Below are positions 10,301 to 19,548 of a DNA stretch of 64,000 bases, one piece after another (position 1 is the stretch's first letter; every line of letters starts with the position of its first letter). The notes beneath the pieces were generated by a model. That model did not search any database. It saw only the letters and a list, made by a program, of their open reading frames with translations, and was not told where the DNA came from. This DNA is from Psychrobacter ciconiae. Its GTDB lineage: Bacteria > Pseudomonadota > Gammaproteobacteria > Pseudomonadales > Moraxellaceae. A program made the translations under genes and the position numbers. The stretch lies in the NCBI RefSeq assembly GCF_904846055.1, contig NZ_CAJGYV010000001.1:558001-622000 (forward strand), read 5' to 3'.

Positions 10301-11335
10301 ATGCAGCAAACCTTTATCCAAGCTTACGCCAAACTGTCGCAGCCAAAGGTTGCCACGGCAGGGCTTTGGCTTGCTCAAGGCGACGAACCACTACTTCAGC
10401 AGTGGCTCATTGATGAGCTGCGTAGTCACTGGCAAGCTGAGAGCCGTAGTATCAAGCGCTTTGATTTGCTATCGGCGAAAAGCTGGCATGAGGTCATGAG
10501 CGAGCTTGGCACGCAGTCGCTGTTTGATGATGCCAGTGCGCTGATCGTTACGGGCAATCATAAACCGGATAAAGCCATCATTAGCGAGATTGAACGCTTT
10601 GCAAGCGCGGTTGATGACCACTCACCTAGCCTACTTTGGCTAATTTCTAAAATTGATAAAAAAAGCCAAGCCAGCAAATGGTTTGCGCCTTTTTCAAAGT
10701 TCGGTCACATCATTGATTGCAATCTTTATGACGAGCGCGGTCGGCAGCAGATTTTACAATTAAAAGCCGAGCGCTTTGGGCTTCGATTGTCCACCGATGC
10801 TTGGCAGCTGCTCATGTCGCATACCGAACACAACTTGCTTGCCGCCTATCAGACGCTTTGGCGCTTATCTTATTTATTTGCGCCGCAAATTGCCGCAAGC
10901 TTTAACGACTCAAGCCACGCCCCTGTCGCCATCGATATCGAGGATTTGCAAGCGGCTCTTGTCAGTGACGCCCAGTTTAGTGTTTTTGATTTGTCCGATG
11001 CCATGCTTTCAGGCGACAGCTTACAAGTCGTCAAAATCATGCAAGCGCTGCAAGACAGCGACGAGCCAACGACACTTGTACTTTGGGCAATCAGCAAAGA
11101 CATGCGAGCCATCATGGCATTGATGGATGGCAAAGACCCGCAGTCGCTTGGCATCTGGCGCAGTAAGCAAGGACTGTATCAAAATGCCTTCCGCCGTCAA
11201 TCGCGCGAGCAAACCGAGCTTTGGTTTGATTTGCTTTATCGTTGTGATTTGGCGGTCAAAGGCGTGATTGCGCAAAATCCATGGGAGCTGCTATTGCAAG
11301 CGGCGCTTTTGGTGAGCGGTCAGCGATTATTTTAA
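10301..11335 (+). CDS. holA: DNA polymerase III subunit delta
   Basis: Delta subunit of the clamp loader, which opens the beta clamp during loading onto DNA. The 344-aa length fits. N-terminal features include FIQAYAKL and WLAQGDEPLL, as in the HolA family, followed by an AAA-like region and a helical collar domain (TLVLWAISKDMRAIMAL, then YQNAFRRQSREQ and NPWELLLQAALL near the end). It begins only 6 bases after the lptE stop, in the conserved leuS–lptE–holA order, which supports the call and translational coupling. Confidence 0.92.
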   Translation: MQQTFIQAYAKLSQPKVATAGLWLAQGDEPLLQQWLIDELRSHWQAESRSIKRFDLLSAKSWHEVMSELGTQSLFDDASALIVTGNHKPDKAIISEIERFASAVDDHSPSLLWLISKIDKKSQASKWFAPFSKFGHIIDCNLYDERGRQQILQLKAERFGLRLSTDAWQLLMSHTEHNLLAAYQTLWRLSYLFAPQIAASFNDSSHAPVAIDIEDLQAALVSDAQFSVFDLSDAMLSGDSLQVVKIMQALQDSDEPTTLVLWAISKDMRAIMALMDGKDPQSLGIWRSKQGLYQNAFRRQSREQTELWFDLLYRCDLAVKGVIAQNPWELLLQAALLVSGQRLF

Positions 11336-11525
11336 TCCGCCAGTTTTCGTTTCTCTTTTTTTACCTTCCTTTTTAGCGCATCAGCCGATAGTTAAGATAA
11401 TACAAGTCTTGACTGCAGCTCTTGTTTTGGCTGCCATCTTAACCTTTCGCAAACTTATCGCCATTCCCTTTTAGCTAAGAAGCCTTTAGTATAGATGGCT
11501 TTGATTGATAATTTTTAGGATAACT

Positions 11526-12965
11526 TTGGGGCAAATCGTGGCAAACTTAGGCAACATCAAGAAAAAAACCGCCATTAAATGGGGCGTGATGGCGCTTATT
11601 GCCGTCATTTTGGCAATGGTACTTTATAAAATGTTCAAGCCAAAAGAGCAAGCTCCTAACTATTTGACGGCGACGGCAGAGATTGGCGATATTGAAAATA
11701 ACGTCATGGCGTCAGGCAAAGTCAAAGCGCTCAATACCGTCGATGTGGGCGCTCAGGTGTCAGGAGAAGTCAAACGCTTATTTGTCGAGGTTGGCGATGA
11801 GGTTCAAAAAGGCGATTTGATTGCCCAAATTGACCAAGTGACCCAAAAAAATAACTTGAGCAATGAGCAAGCCAGCCTTGAGCAAAGCGTTGCTGCTATC
11901 CAAAGCGCTGAGGCGGAACTGCAAAGCCGAGTGGCAAGCCTTAAAAGCGCGCAAGCTGATTTGGCAAGTCGGCAATCGGAGCTCAAACAAGCCCAGTCCG
12001 ACTTTCAGCGCTTGCAATCCTTGCTTGATATCGATGCCATCTCCAAACAAGAATTTGCAACCCAAGCGACCAAAGTCGATACCGCAAAAGCTGCCGTTGC
12101 CAATGCACTTGCCGCGATAGATTCGGCAAACGCAGCAATCGCTACCACCCGCGCCAACATCAACAGTCAACGCGCGGCGCTTAAAAAGTCGCAAACCAAC
12201 GTCAGCACCGCCCAAGAGGACTTAAGCTATACCACCATCCGCGCGCCGATGTCAGGGACCGTCGTTTCCATCACCACCGAACAAGGCACAACGGTCAACG
12301 CCAACCAATCCGCGCCAACCATCGTCACCTTAGCCGACTTGTCCACCGTTCGCATTAACGCGCAGATTTCAGAGGCTGACGTTATCAACGTTCAAGCCGG
12401 AATGCCGGTTTATTTTAACATTATCGGCAACCCTGATAAAAAATACGACGCCACGCTTAAAGCCATCGAGCCTGCGCCCGAGGTCATCAGCGAAACCAGC
12501 TCCACCGATTCGGCGATTTATTATGTCGGCTATATCGAAGTGCCCAACAATGAGCGCCGATTTCGCATTGACATGACCGCTCAAGTTTACGTTATCGTCA
12601 ACCAAGCCAAAAACGCCTTATTTATTCCCGCCGCCGCCTTGCAGCCTTTTTCAGGTGGCAAATCAGGTCGCGGCAATCGCCCTGAAAAATCAGGAAACAA
12701 TTCAGCCAACAATAAAAAAAGCAATGCAAATAACGCCGACGCCAAAAACAATCAGACCAATGAAACTAACAAATATATGGTTCGCGTTTTAAAATCTGAT
12801 GGCAGCGTCGTTGATACGCCCGTCACTGTTGGCATTAATAACCGCGTGAATGCGCAAATTTTAAGCGGACTAAACGCCGGTGACGAGGTTGTCCTCAGTG
12901 AAGAAAACTCAGGTCAAGGCAAACCAGGCGGCAATCGCGGTCGTGGTGGTCCTAGAATGTTTTAA
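11526..12965 (+). CDS. macA: Periplasmic adaptor subunit of a MacAB-type exporter (RND/HlyD family)
   Basis: Membrane-fusion protein linking the MacB ABC transporter to an outer-membrane channel. The start is uncertain: TTG 11526 has AGGA 5 bases upstream and gives 479 aa; GTG 11538 and TTG 11505 are alternatives. An N-terminal transmembrane anchor (WGVMALIAVILAMVLYKM) is followed by a lipoyl half (VMASGKVKALNTVDVGAQVSG), a long coiled-coil hairpin rich in Ala/Gln/Ser, the second lipoyl half (IRAPMSGTVVSITTEQG) and beta-barrel domains. Unusually, an Asn/Lys/Ser-rich low-complexity insert lies at about 12655-12774, and the C-terminus is Gly/Arg-rich. macB follows 60 bases later; no TolC gene is adjacent. 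Confidence 0.88.
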   Translation: MGQIVANLGNIKKKTAIKWGVMALIAVILAMVLYKMFKPKEQAPNYLTATAEIGDIENNVMASGKVKALNTVDVGAQVSGEVKRLFVEVGDEVQKGDLIAQIDQVTQKNNLSNEQASLEQSVAAIQSAEAELQSRVASLKSAQADLASRQSELKQAQSDFQRLQSLLDIDAISKQEFATQATKVDTAKAAVANALAAIDSANAAIATTRANINSQRAALKKSQTNVSTAQEDLSYTTIRAPMSGTVVSITTEQGTTVNANQSAPTIVTLADLSTVRINAQISEADVINVQAGMPVYFNIIGNPDKKYDATLKAIEPAPEVISETSSTDSAIYYVGYIEVPNNERRFRIDMTAQVYVIVNQAKNALFIPAAALQPFSGGKSGRGNRPEKSGNNSANNKKSNANNADAKNNQTNETNKYMVRVLKSDGSVVDTPVTVGINNRVNAQILSGLNAGDEVVLSEENSGQGKPGGNRGRGGPRMF

Positions 12966-13025
12966 TTGAATATCAATAACTCAATTAACCGGTGATAAAT
13001 TGCGTGAATGACAGGCAAAAGTAAT

Positions 13026-15002
13026 ATGAGTAACCAAAACCAAGCGCCGTTAATGCAAGTCAACGGGCTGATTAAAGAGTTTCAAGCCGGCGAGCAGGTC
13101 ATTCGCGTGCTTCACGGCATTGATTTGAGCATTTATCAAGGCGAGATGGTCGCCATTATTGGGCAATCAGGCTCCGGCAAATCCACTCTTATGAACATTT
13201 TGGGTTGTCTTGATAAAGCCAGTGCGGGCGATTACCAAATTTTTGGCAAATCAGTCAGCCGCCTTGATGCCGACGAGTTGGCAAAATTACGCCGCGAGCA
13301 TTTTGGCTTTATTTTTCAGCGCTATCATTTACTCGGCGACATCGATGCTAAGGATAACGTTGCCGTTCCTGCCGTTTATGCCGGAATGGACAACCAAGCT
13401 CGAAGCGATCGCGCCAAAAAACTGCTTACCGATTTAGGGCTTGGCGACAAAACGGGCAACCGACCCAGCCAGTTGTCCGGCGGTCAGCAGCAGCGCGTTT
13501 CTATCGCTCGGGCACTGATGAACGGCGGCGATATTATCTTAGCCGATGAACCGACCGGAGCGCTTGACAGCAAATCAGGCGCGGATGTCATGCAAATCTT
13601 ACGCGATTTAAATGACGCCGGTCATACCATCATCATGGTGACTCACGACCCAAGCATTGCTGAGCAAGCCGACCGCGTCATTGAAATCAAAGATGGTTTA
13701 ATCCTTAAAGACTACTTAACAGGTCAACAAAAAACAGCCCAAGCAGTACCCATGTCCGTATTACAGCGTCATCAAAAAAGCGCTTTTGGCAGCTTTATCG
13801 ACCGCTTAGCTGAAGCCTTTAAAATGTCGCTTCTTGCCATGCGTGCTCATAAAATGCGAACGCTGCTCACTATGCTTGGCATTATCATTGGCATTGCTTC
13901 TGTCGTTTCTGTCGTTGGTCTTGGCAAAGGCTCACAAGCACAAATTTTAAGTAATATCAGCTCACTTGGCACCAACACCATCACCGTCACCGATGGCTAT
14001 CCCTTTGGTGACCCAAGACGACAATATAATGATAAAAATTTAACGCCACAAGATGCTCAAGCCGTCGCCGACCAGCCTTATATTGTCAGCGTCAGCCCGC
14101 AATTGAGCAGCAATACGAACATCCGTTACCGAAATATTGAAGAAGCGGCAAGCGTCAGCGGCGTGGGGCAAGATTATTTGGCAGTCAGCGGCGAAACCTT
14201 AGCTCAAGGTCAGGGGTTTGATGAACAAAGCATTTTACGCCGAACCCAAGACATCATCATTGACCACAACGCCAAAACTACTTTTTTTGCCGACATTCCC
14301 GACCCCATTGGCGAGGTGCTGCTCATTGGTAGCGTTCCTGGTCGCGTGATTGGCGTCCTTGCCCCTAACACGTCAGGGTTTGCCCGCAACGCGGACACCC
14401 CGACCATTTACATGCCCTACACCACCATGATGTCGCGGATCAAAGGCACGCCTTATATCGAAAGCTTTATCGCCCTCATTAACAATAACATCTCCTCAAG
14501 CGCCGCTGAGACTGCCATTTCAACGCTGATTGAAAGCCGGCACGGCACGGACGACTTTCGGATTCGCAACTCCGACTCCATCCGTCAAACCATTGAAGCG
14601 ACCACCAGCACCATGACCTTGTTGATTTCCTCCATTGCTATCATCTCCTTGATTGTTGGTGGCATTGGGGTTATGAACATCATGCTCGTTTCTGTCACTG
14701 AACGCACCAATGAGATTGGCGTTCGCATGGCGGTTGGCGCGCGCCAAAGCGACATCATGCAGCAGTTCTTAATTGAAGCCATTTTGGTTTGTATTTTGGG
14801 CGGTCTTCTTGGCATCGGTCTTGCGTATGCTATTGGCGAGCTGATCAACCGTATCGGTGGTGACAGCTTCCAGGTGATTTATTCACCCACCTCGATTATC
14901 GCCGCGTTTTTATGTTCAACGCTCATTGGTGTCGTTTTTGGCTTTCTGCCCGCGCGAAATGCGGCAAGGCTTGACCCTGTCGACGCCTTATCACGCGATT
15001 AA
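13026..15002 (+). CDS. macB: MacB-type ABC transporter, fused ATPase and permease
   Basis: ATP-driven mechanotransmission pump that, with MacA and TolC, exports macrolides, heme-related compounds or peptides. From ATG 13026 the protein is 658 aa, the usual MacB length; ATG 13008 is also possible. The ATPase domain is N-terminal, with Walker A GQSGSGKST, signature LSGGQQQRVSIARAL, Walker B IILADEPTGALDS and the switch His in VTHD. The permease follows: TM1 (TLLTMLGIIIGIASVVSVVG), a large periplasmic domain, and three C-terminal helices including GGIGVMNIMLVSVTERTNEIGVR, the classic MacB/FtsX motif. Substrate cannot be told. Confidence 0.94.
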   Translation: MSNQNQAPLMQVNGLIKEFQAGEQVIRVLHGIDLSIYQGEMVAIIGQSGSGKSTLMNILGCLDKASAGDYQIFGKSVSRLDADELAKLRREHFGFIFQRYHLLGDIDAKDNVAVPAVYAGMDNQARSDRAKKLLTDLGLGDKTGNRPSQLSGGQQQRVSIARALMNGGDIILADEPTGALDSKSGADVMQILRDLNDAGHTIIMVTHDPSIAEQADRVIEIKDGLILKDYLTGQQKTAQAVPMSVLQRHQKSAFGSFIDRLAEAFKMSLLAMRAHKMRTLLTMLGIIIGIASVVSVVGLGKGSQAQILSNISSLGTNTITVTDGYPFGDPRRQYNDKNLTPQDAQAVADQPYIVSVSPQLSSNTNIRYRNIEEAASVSGVGQDYLAVSGETLAQGQGFDEQSILRRTQDIIIDHNAKTTFFADIPDPIGEVLLIGSVPGRVIGVLAPNTSGFARNADTPTIYMPYTTMMSRIKGTPYIESFIALINNNISSSAAETAISTLIESRHGTDDFRIRNSDSIRQTIEATTSTMTLLISSIAIISLIVGGIGVMNIMLVSVTERTNEIGVRMAVGARQSDIMQQFLIEAILVCILGGLLGIGLAYAIGELINRIGGDSFQVIYSPTSIIAAFLCSTLIGVVFGFLPARNAARLDPVDALSRD

Positions 15003-15076
15003 TGACCGTATTAGCAAGACATTTGACAAAAAATTAATTTATTTTAAAAAAACTTAGATTTTTTTTCGATTCGGGG

Positions 15077-15104
15077 TTGTAATTGTGTCAAGAATATATA
15101 TAAT
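15077..15104 (+). promoter_or_regulatory. Promoter for the tRNA-Lys genes
   Basis: TTGTAA at 15077-15082 and a perfect TATAAT at 15099-15104 are 16 bases apart and lie about 47 bases upstream of the first tRNA-Lys. The spacing and the perfect -10 box make this a credible sigma-70 promoter. Confidence 0.6.
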
Positions 15105-15150
15105 GTGCTCTCACGATTAGCGATACAGCTAAATTTTTTAGCGCTTTTCA

Positions 15151-15226
15151 GGGCCGTTAGCTCAGTTGGTAGAGCAGTAGACTTTTAATCTATTGGTCCC
15201 GCGTTCGAGTCGCGGACGGCCCACCA
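15151..15226 (+). tRNA. tRNA-Lys (anticodon TTT)
   Basis: A 76-base cloverleaf with encoded CCA. The acceptor stem GGGCCGT pairs with ACGGCCC, the D arm is GCTC-AGTTGGTA-GAGC, the anticodon loop CTTTTAA carries TTT, and the T arm contains GTTCGAGTC. It is the first of two identical copies in tandem. Confidence 0.97.
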
Positions 15227-15428
15227 TTTTAGTAGTACGCTCGTTAAGTACTTTGCCCTACTCGGTATTAACTTAATAAGTTTAGTTTTAAACGATTTTC
15301 TTTTAAGGAAATTGTTCTTGCGAAGACTTAATGTTTAGATTTAAGTTACTAGCAAGGCTTCTGGAAATCCCATTTAAAGGATTTCTCTTACGAGACTAAA
15401 ATTGCAGTGCAATTTTTAACGTCTATCA

Positions 15429-15504
15429 GGGCCGTTAGCTCAGTTGGTAGAGCAGTAGACTTTTAATCTATTGGTCCCGCGTTCGAGTCGCGGACGGCCC
15501 ACCA
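15429..15504 (+). tRNA. tRNA-Lys (anticodon TTT), second identical copy
   Basis: Base-for-base the same 76-nt tRNA as the copy at 15151, 202 bases downstream. The spacer between the copies is not a repeat of the sequence upstream of the first, except for a short TCAGGG lead-in. The two are probably transcribed together and end at the terminator at 15521. Confidence 0.97.
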
Positions 15505-15520
15505 CTTTTGTAAAATTATA

Positions 15521-15555
15521 AAGCCCAGCCGCTATTTTGGTTGGGCTTTTTTTTA
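15521..15555 (+). terminator. Terminator of the tRNA-Lys transcript
   Basis: The arms AAGCCCA and TGGGCTT form a hairpin, with inner GCC/GG pairing, that is followed directly by eight T residues, 16 bases after the second tRNA-Lys. Confidence 0.85.
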
Positions 15556-15598
15556 TGTAGCGAAAGAATAATAATGGCTAAATTAATTATAGTTAAAA

Positions 15599-16369
15599 TT
15601 AAGGTTTAAAAATGCCTTTTGAGCCGCCACGCCAAAGCAGCTTATGAACTACGGTATCTTTGACCGTTCGCGGCTTTTTTGGGGCATTAATAATCAGCTG
15701 ATCGAAGGTGGCATCATCAATAAATAGCTTGCCGCCATGCGCCATCAACACGCCAGACGGCTTTAGCGCTTTAATTTTTTGCAGTGATTGAATATAAACT
15801 TTGGGGTCATAAATTGGAAACGGGGCGACAAACTTATGGCGCAATTTAATAATTAAATCGGCAGTATAAACCTGCCCCGTCGACTGATGCCAAAGCGACA
15901 AATCACGGTCAGTATGACCTTGCGTTTCAATCACTTGCCAATCTTCAAAATTTGGGATGTTATCGCCATGACTCACCAAAACATCAGGATTTAAAATTGC
16001 CGGATACCATAAGTTTTTGATGGGTTTTTTTTGCCGATGAGCGACATAATGCGCCAATCCTATATCGATTAGATGCATCATGCGACCCGCTATGCCGCCA
16101 TACCACGGTGACAATCGCGCTGAACTTATAATAAGACAGCCGGTTGCCTGTTTAAGCCTGAGCGCGCCGCCAGCGTGATCGGGATGCATATGACTGACTA
16201 CCACAGCTTTTAAATCACTGATTGGGCGCTTGAGGTCAAAGCGAATAAAATCTAGCGCCATCGGTACATCGGGTCGGCAGCCACCATCAAGCAGCAGCAG
16301 CTTATCGGGATACACCGCCAAATAGATGCTTTGGATATGACCTTCTAAGGTAATGATGCTCTCAAGCAT
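15599..16369 (-). CDS. Metallo-beta-lactamase-fold hydrolase
   Basis: Binuclear-zinc hydrolase of unknown substrate; the family includes glyoxalase II, lactonases and other hydrolases. The start at ATG 16369 gives 256 aa and has AAGG 9 bases upstream. The metal motif HMHPDHAGG (HxHxDH) is intact, preceded by LLLDGGCRP. Further ligands are probably the His in VIETQGHTDRDLSLW, the Asp in YTADLI and the His in VLMAHGGK. The order fits the glyoxalase-II-like branch. It stands alone between the tRNAs and the catalase gene. I cannot assign a substrate. Confidence 0.85.
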   Translation of the reverse strand: MLESIITLEGHIQSIYLAVYPDKLLLLDGGCRPDVPMALDFIRFDLKRPISDLKAVVVSHMHPDHAGGALRLKQATGCLIISSARLSPWYGGIAGRMMHLIDIGLAHYVAHRQKKPIKNLWYPAILNPDVLVSHGDNIPNFEDWQVIETQGHTDRDLSLWHQSTGQVYTADLIIKLRHKFVAPFPIYDPKVYIQSLQKIKALKPSGVLMAHGGKLFIDDATFDQLIINAPKKPRTVKDTVVHKLLWRGGSKGIFKP

Positions 16370-16490
16370 TGCAATCATCCTTGATAAAAAAAGGAGCGTC
16401 TGTCTTACTATTTTAATCAAGATGATGGGTTAATTTTTAATTTTAAATGACTGACTCATCTAAAGTCATTTTTCAAATAGTTTCCAATAA

Positions 16491-16516
16491 AAAACCCAGC
16501 GCTTGGCTGAGTTTTT
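16491..16516 (-). terminator. Terminator downstream of the catalase gene
   Basis: Arms AAAAC-C-CAGC and GCTG-A-GTTTT form a stem with one mismatch. On the minus strand, coming from the catalase gene whose stop is at 16566, the hairpin is followed by a TTTT run. Confidence 0.65.
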
Positions 16517-16565
16517 CGTTCTAATTTTTTGCTGATAGCTTTTACTGATAGCTTTTACTGATAAT

Positions 16566-18656
16566 TTAGGCAAGGTTGCGAACTTTCGGCTCACGCTCCC
16601 AAAGTCTTGATTTTGCATTATCAATAAAGCTGTCTAAGTCCGAAAGCGGCGTGACAAAGCTGTCTTTTTCGATTGGCAGCTGACTTAGAATAAACTCATC
16701 GGTCGCCCCGCAATAAGCAATGGCTTTACAGTGGGCATAAGCATCAGTGAACCAATCTTGCGCTGAGCTGTCATTAGCAAGCTTTTTCGCCTCATCTGGC
16801 ATGATGATACTGACAACCGCGTCAAACAATACTGACGGTGCTCCTGACAGGCGCTCATCAGCTTGAATGATTGTGCCATCATCAAGGGTGACTTCTTTTG
16901 TTGCCGCCACGATTTTGACCATTGCCCCTTCGTTCATTGCGGCATCTTCAAACTTTTTAATTTCAGTATGTTTTGAGCCTTTAGCAACCAAAATCCCCAA
17001 TAAACGACTTTTTAAAGATTTTGGCGAGCGCCCAATCGTTTGTAGCGGTTTTGAGGTTGGTAAATCTTGAACCGGAGCGGCAGCTTCAGCAGGATCAGGC
17101 AACTGCATTCCAAGCGCTGTTGCCACGCGGTTTGCCAAGTCCTCATCGATATTTCGCAAATGACCAAGCATTCGGGTACGAACGTGTGGCGTATCGACTT
17201 TGCTCAACTCAAAGGTGTAAGCTGAAGCGATGTGCGCTTGCTCAATCTCGGTTTGACTGTTATAAAACATTCGCGGCTGGCTGTAATGATCAGCAAAGCT
17301 TTCGGCACGGACGCGACCTTTGACCCCATCATCAAGCTTTTCAGGGTACGATTCAAAACCGCGATTCACACTTTCACGCGGTCTTGCAGGATCGAGGCTT
17401 TGTGGGTTATAAAGCGCTCGCGTTTTTGGCACTTGCATCTGCATATAGCCGTCTTGCTGATTGTTTGCGAACGGACATTTTGGCGCATTGATCGGAATTT
17501 GAACAAAGTTTGGTGACCCAAGTCTAAAAAGCTGGGTATCGAGGTAACTGAATAAGCGACCTTGCAACAACGGATCATTACTAAAATCAATCCCTAGCGG
17601 TAAGTGCGACGGACAGAACGCCACTTGCTCAGTTTCAGCAAAAAAGTTGTCCGGATAACGATTGAGCACCATTTTACCGATAATTTTTACCGGAACCAAC
17701 TCTTCCGGAATCAGCTTGGTGGCATCTAGATGATCAAACGGGAACTTTTCGGCCTCCTCTTCGGTGAATAACTGAACGCCAAACTCCCATTCAGGAAAAT
17801 GACCTTGTTCAATCGACTCAAATAAATCGCGGCGATTATAATCAGGATCAGCGCCGGATATTTTTACTGCCTCATCCCAAATTAATGACTGAACGCCGTT
17901 AACAGGCTTCCAGTGATAACGGAAAAAAGTGCTTTTGCCTTCCTTATTAATCAGGCGATAGCTATGAATGCCGAAGCCTTCCATCATACTAAAGCTGCGC
18001 GGTAACGCCCGATCGCTCATCAACCAAATGACGTTATGCATCGTTTCTGGAGTCAAGGAGACAAAGTCCCAAAAGGTATCATGAGCAGAAGCTGCTTGTG
18101 GAAAACCGCGATCGGGCTCAGGTTTCACCGCATGAACCAAGTCTGGGAACTTCATGGCATCTTGAATAAAGAAAATCGGCATATTATTGCCCACAAGATC
18201 CCAATTGCCCTCTTCGGTATACATCTTTACAGCAAATCCGCGAACATCTCGCGGTGTATCTTTTGAGCCTTTATTACCGGCAACGGTTGAAAAACGTGTA
18301 AACAAAGGCGTTTGCTTGCCAGTTTCAGTTAGGATTTTAGCAGTCGTGTATTGTTCAAGCGACTCGGTCAGTTCAAAATAGCCGTGAGCAGCGCTACCGC
18401 GAGCGTGAACCACCCGTTCTGGGATGCGTTCATGGTCGAAATGAGTTATTTTCTCGCGGAGTACAAAGTCTTCAAGTAGGGTGGGTCCACGTGGATTTAC
18501 TTTTAGCGAGTTTTGGTCATCAGAAATCACCACCCCTTGCTGAGTGGTCATCGCTTTACCGTCATTATCAGCGCGCTGGTGTGGCTCACCGCCATTGCCG
18601 CGTGCCATATTCATTGTTTGGGCGGGGTCAGTATGATCAGGATTTGTTTTCATCAT
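16566..18656 (-). CDS. katE: Large-subunit monofunctional catalase (HPII/KatE type)
   Basis: Heme catalase that breaks hydrogen peroxide into water and oxygen. The 696-aa length is typical of the large-subunit clade. The core has VVHARGSAAHGYFEL with the distal catalytic His, TRFSTVAGNKGSKDTPRDVRGFAVK, the Asn region NNMPIFFIQDA, and the proximal motif LFSYLDTQLFRLG with the heme-ligand Tyr. After residue ~560 comes the extra flavodoxin/DJ-1-like domain (RLLGILVAKGSKHTEI) of HPII-type enzymes. ATG 18656 or 18653 are both possible, with AGGA just upstream. It is monocistronic, with its own terminator. No OxyR box was confirmed. Confidence 0.94.
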   Translation of the reverse strand: MMKTNPDHTDPAQTMNMARGNGGEPHQRADNDGKAMTTQQGVVISDDQNSLKVNPRGPTLLEDFVLREKITHFDHERIPERVVHARGSAAHGYFELTESLEQYTTAKILTETGKQTPLFTRFSTVAGNKGSKDTPRDVRGFAVKMYTEEGNWDLVGNNMPIFFIQDAMKFPDLVHAVKPEPDRGFPQAASAHDTFWDFVSLTPETMHNVIWLMSDRALPRSFSMMEGFGIHSYRLINKEGKSTFFRYHWKPVNGVQSLIWDEAVKISGADPDYNRRDLFESIEQGHFPEWEFGVQLFTEEEAEKFPFDHLDATKLIPEELVPVKIIGKMVLNRYPDNFFAETEQVAFCPSHLPLGIDFSNDPLLQGRLFSYLDTQLFRLGSPNFVQIPINAPKCPFANNQQDGYMQMQVPKTRALYNPQSLDPARPRESVNRGFESYPEKLDDGVKGRVRAESFADHYSQPRMFYNSQTEIEQAHIASAYTFELSKVDTPHVRTRMLGHLRNIDEDLANRVATALGMQLPDPAEAAAPVQDLPTSKPLQTIGRSPKSLKSRLLGILVAKGSKHTEIKKFEDAAMNEGAMVKIVAATKEVTLDDGTIIQADERLSGAPSVLFDAVVSIIMPDEAKKLANDSSAQDWFTDAYAHCKAIAYCGATDEFILSQLPIEKDSFVTPLSDLDSFIDNAKSRLWEREPKVRNLA

Positions 18657-18863
18657 TTGTCCTAGCTGTTGTTATTAATGTCAAAAATCTTGTTATTATT
18701 TTGCAAAAATATCTGCGTTAGCTTAAAGCTCACTAGCGCTTCTTCATCTTAAATAAAATAATTTCGATTATTGTTAATGTTTAGTTAAAAATTACATAGT
18801 TTAACAAGCACTTATGAAACTTGATCTTCTGGGGTTAAGCTAGGTCTTTTATCCTTATAAGTT

Positions 18864-19517
18864 TTATTCTATTTTTTGAAATACTAATAGTTTATTGTTT
18901 GCCGGCATCGCATATTCAGAAGCCAACATAAAACCATTTTTATGGGCTAAATCAACGACCTTACCTTTATCACGAATACCACTTTGAGGATCACGCGCCC
19001 TGAGCATCGCATCAAACTGGGCGTTTCCTGCGCTTGTAAACTTTCCTTGATCATTAAAAGGACCATAAATAATCAACTTAGTGACACTAAAAGGCTGAGT
19101 CGCAATCAGACTAAATAAGCGCTCAACCAATGACCAAGGAACAATGTGCAAAGTATTGGCAGTAAAAACAGTGTCATAAAGTGGCAATATCCCGTCGTGT
19201 TTGGGAAAACTGTCTGCCGTTGCCAAATCAAGCGCTAAAACTTGTGGCAAATTTATTACAGGGTACTCATGATGCCAAGCTTGAATCATTTTTAAATTGT
19301 TCGCTACATCGCTACATTGCCAACTCAAATGTGAAAGCCTTGGCGCAAAATAAACACTATGCTGACCTGTTCCTGATCCAATCTCAAGCACATACTGCGC
19401 CGTCTTCAGCTCCTTTTGCAGCACCGTTAAAATCGCAACCTTATTATTTTCACAAGCTTGTGAAAACGGCAGCTTTGCTTCAATATCCACATCCGTGTTT
19501 CCCAAATGGCTATCCAT
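18864..19517 (-). CDS. DUF938 family SAM-dependent methyltransferase-like protein
   Basis: The 217-aa protein has the DUF938 pattern: a PFSQACENNK start region, the SAM-binding loop VLEIGSGTGQHSVYFA, an acidic-loop stretch (QCSDVANN), NTLHIVPW, IYGPFNDQGKFTSAGNAQFD and LRARDPQSGIRD. These are conserved across the family, whose natural substrate is not known to me. It is the last gene of a three-gene minus-strand run, 31 bases after the flavodoxin-like gene. The call is firm at family level only. Confidence 0.87.
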   Translation of the reverse strand: MDSHLGNTDVDIEAKLPFSQACENNKVAILTVLQKELKTAQYVLEIGSGTGQHSVYFAPRLSHLSWQCSDVANNLKMIQAWHHEYPVINLPQVLALDLATADSFPKHDGILPLYDTVFTANTLHIVPWSLVERLFSLIATQPFSVTKLIIYGPFNDQGKFTSAGNAQFDAMLRARDPQSGIRDKGKVVDLAHKNGFMLASEYAMPANNKLLVFQKIE

Positions 19518-19548
19518 CGTTATCCACTCATCTTAATAAGGCAAACTC

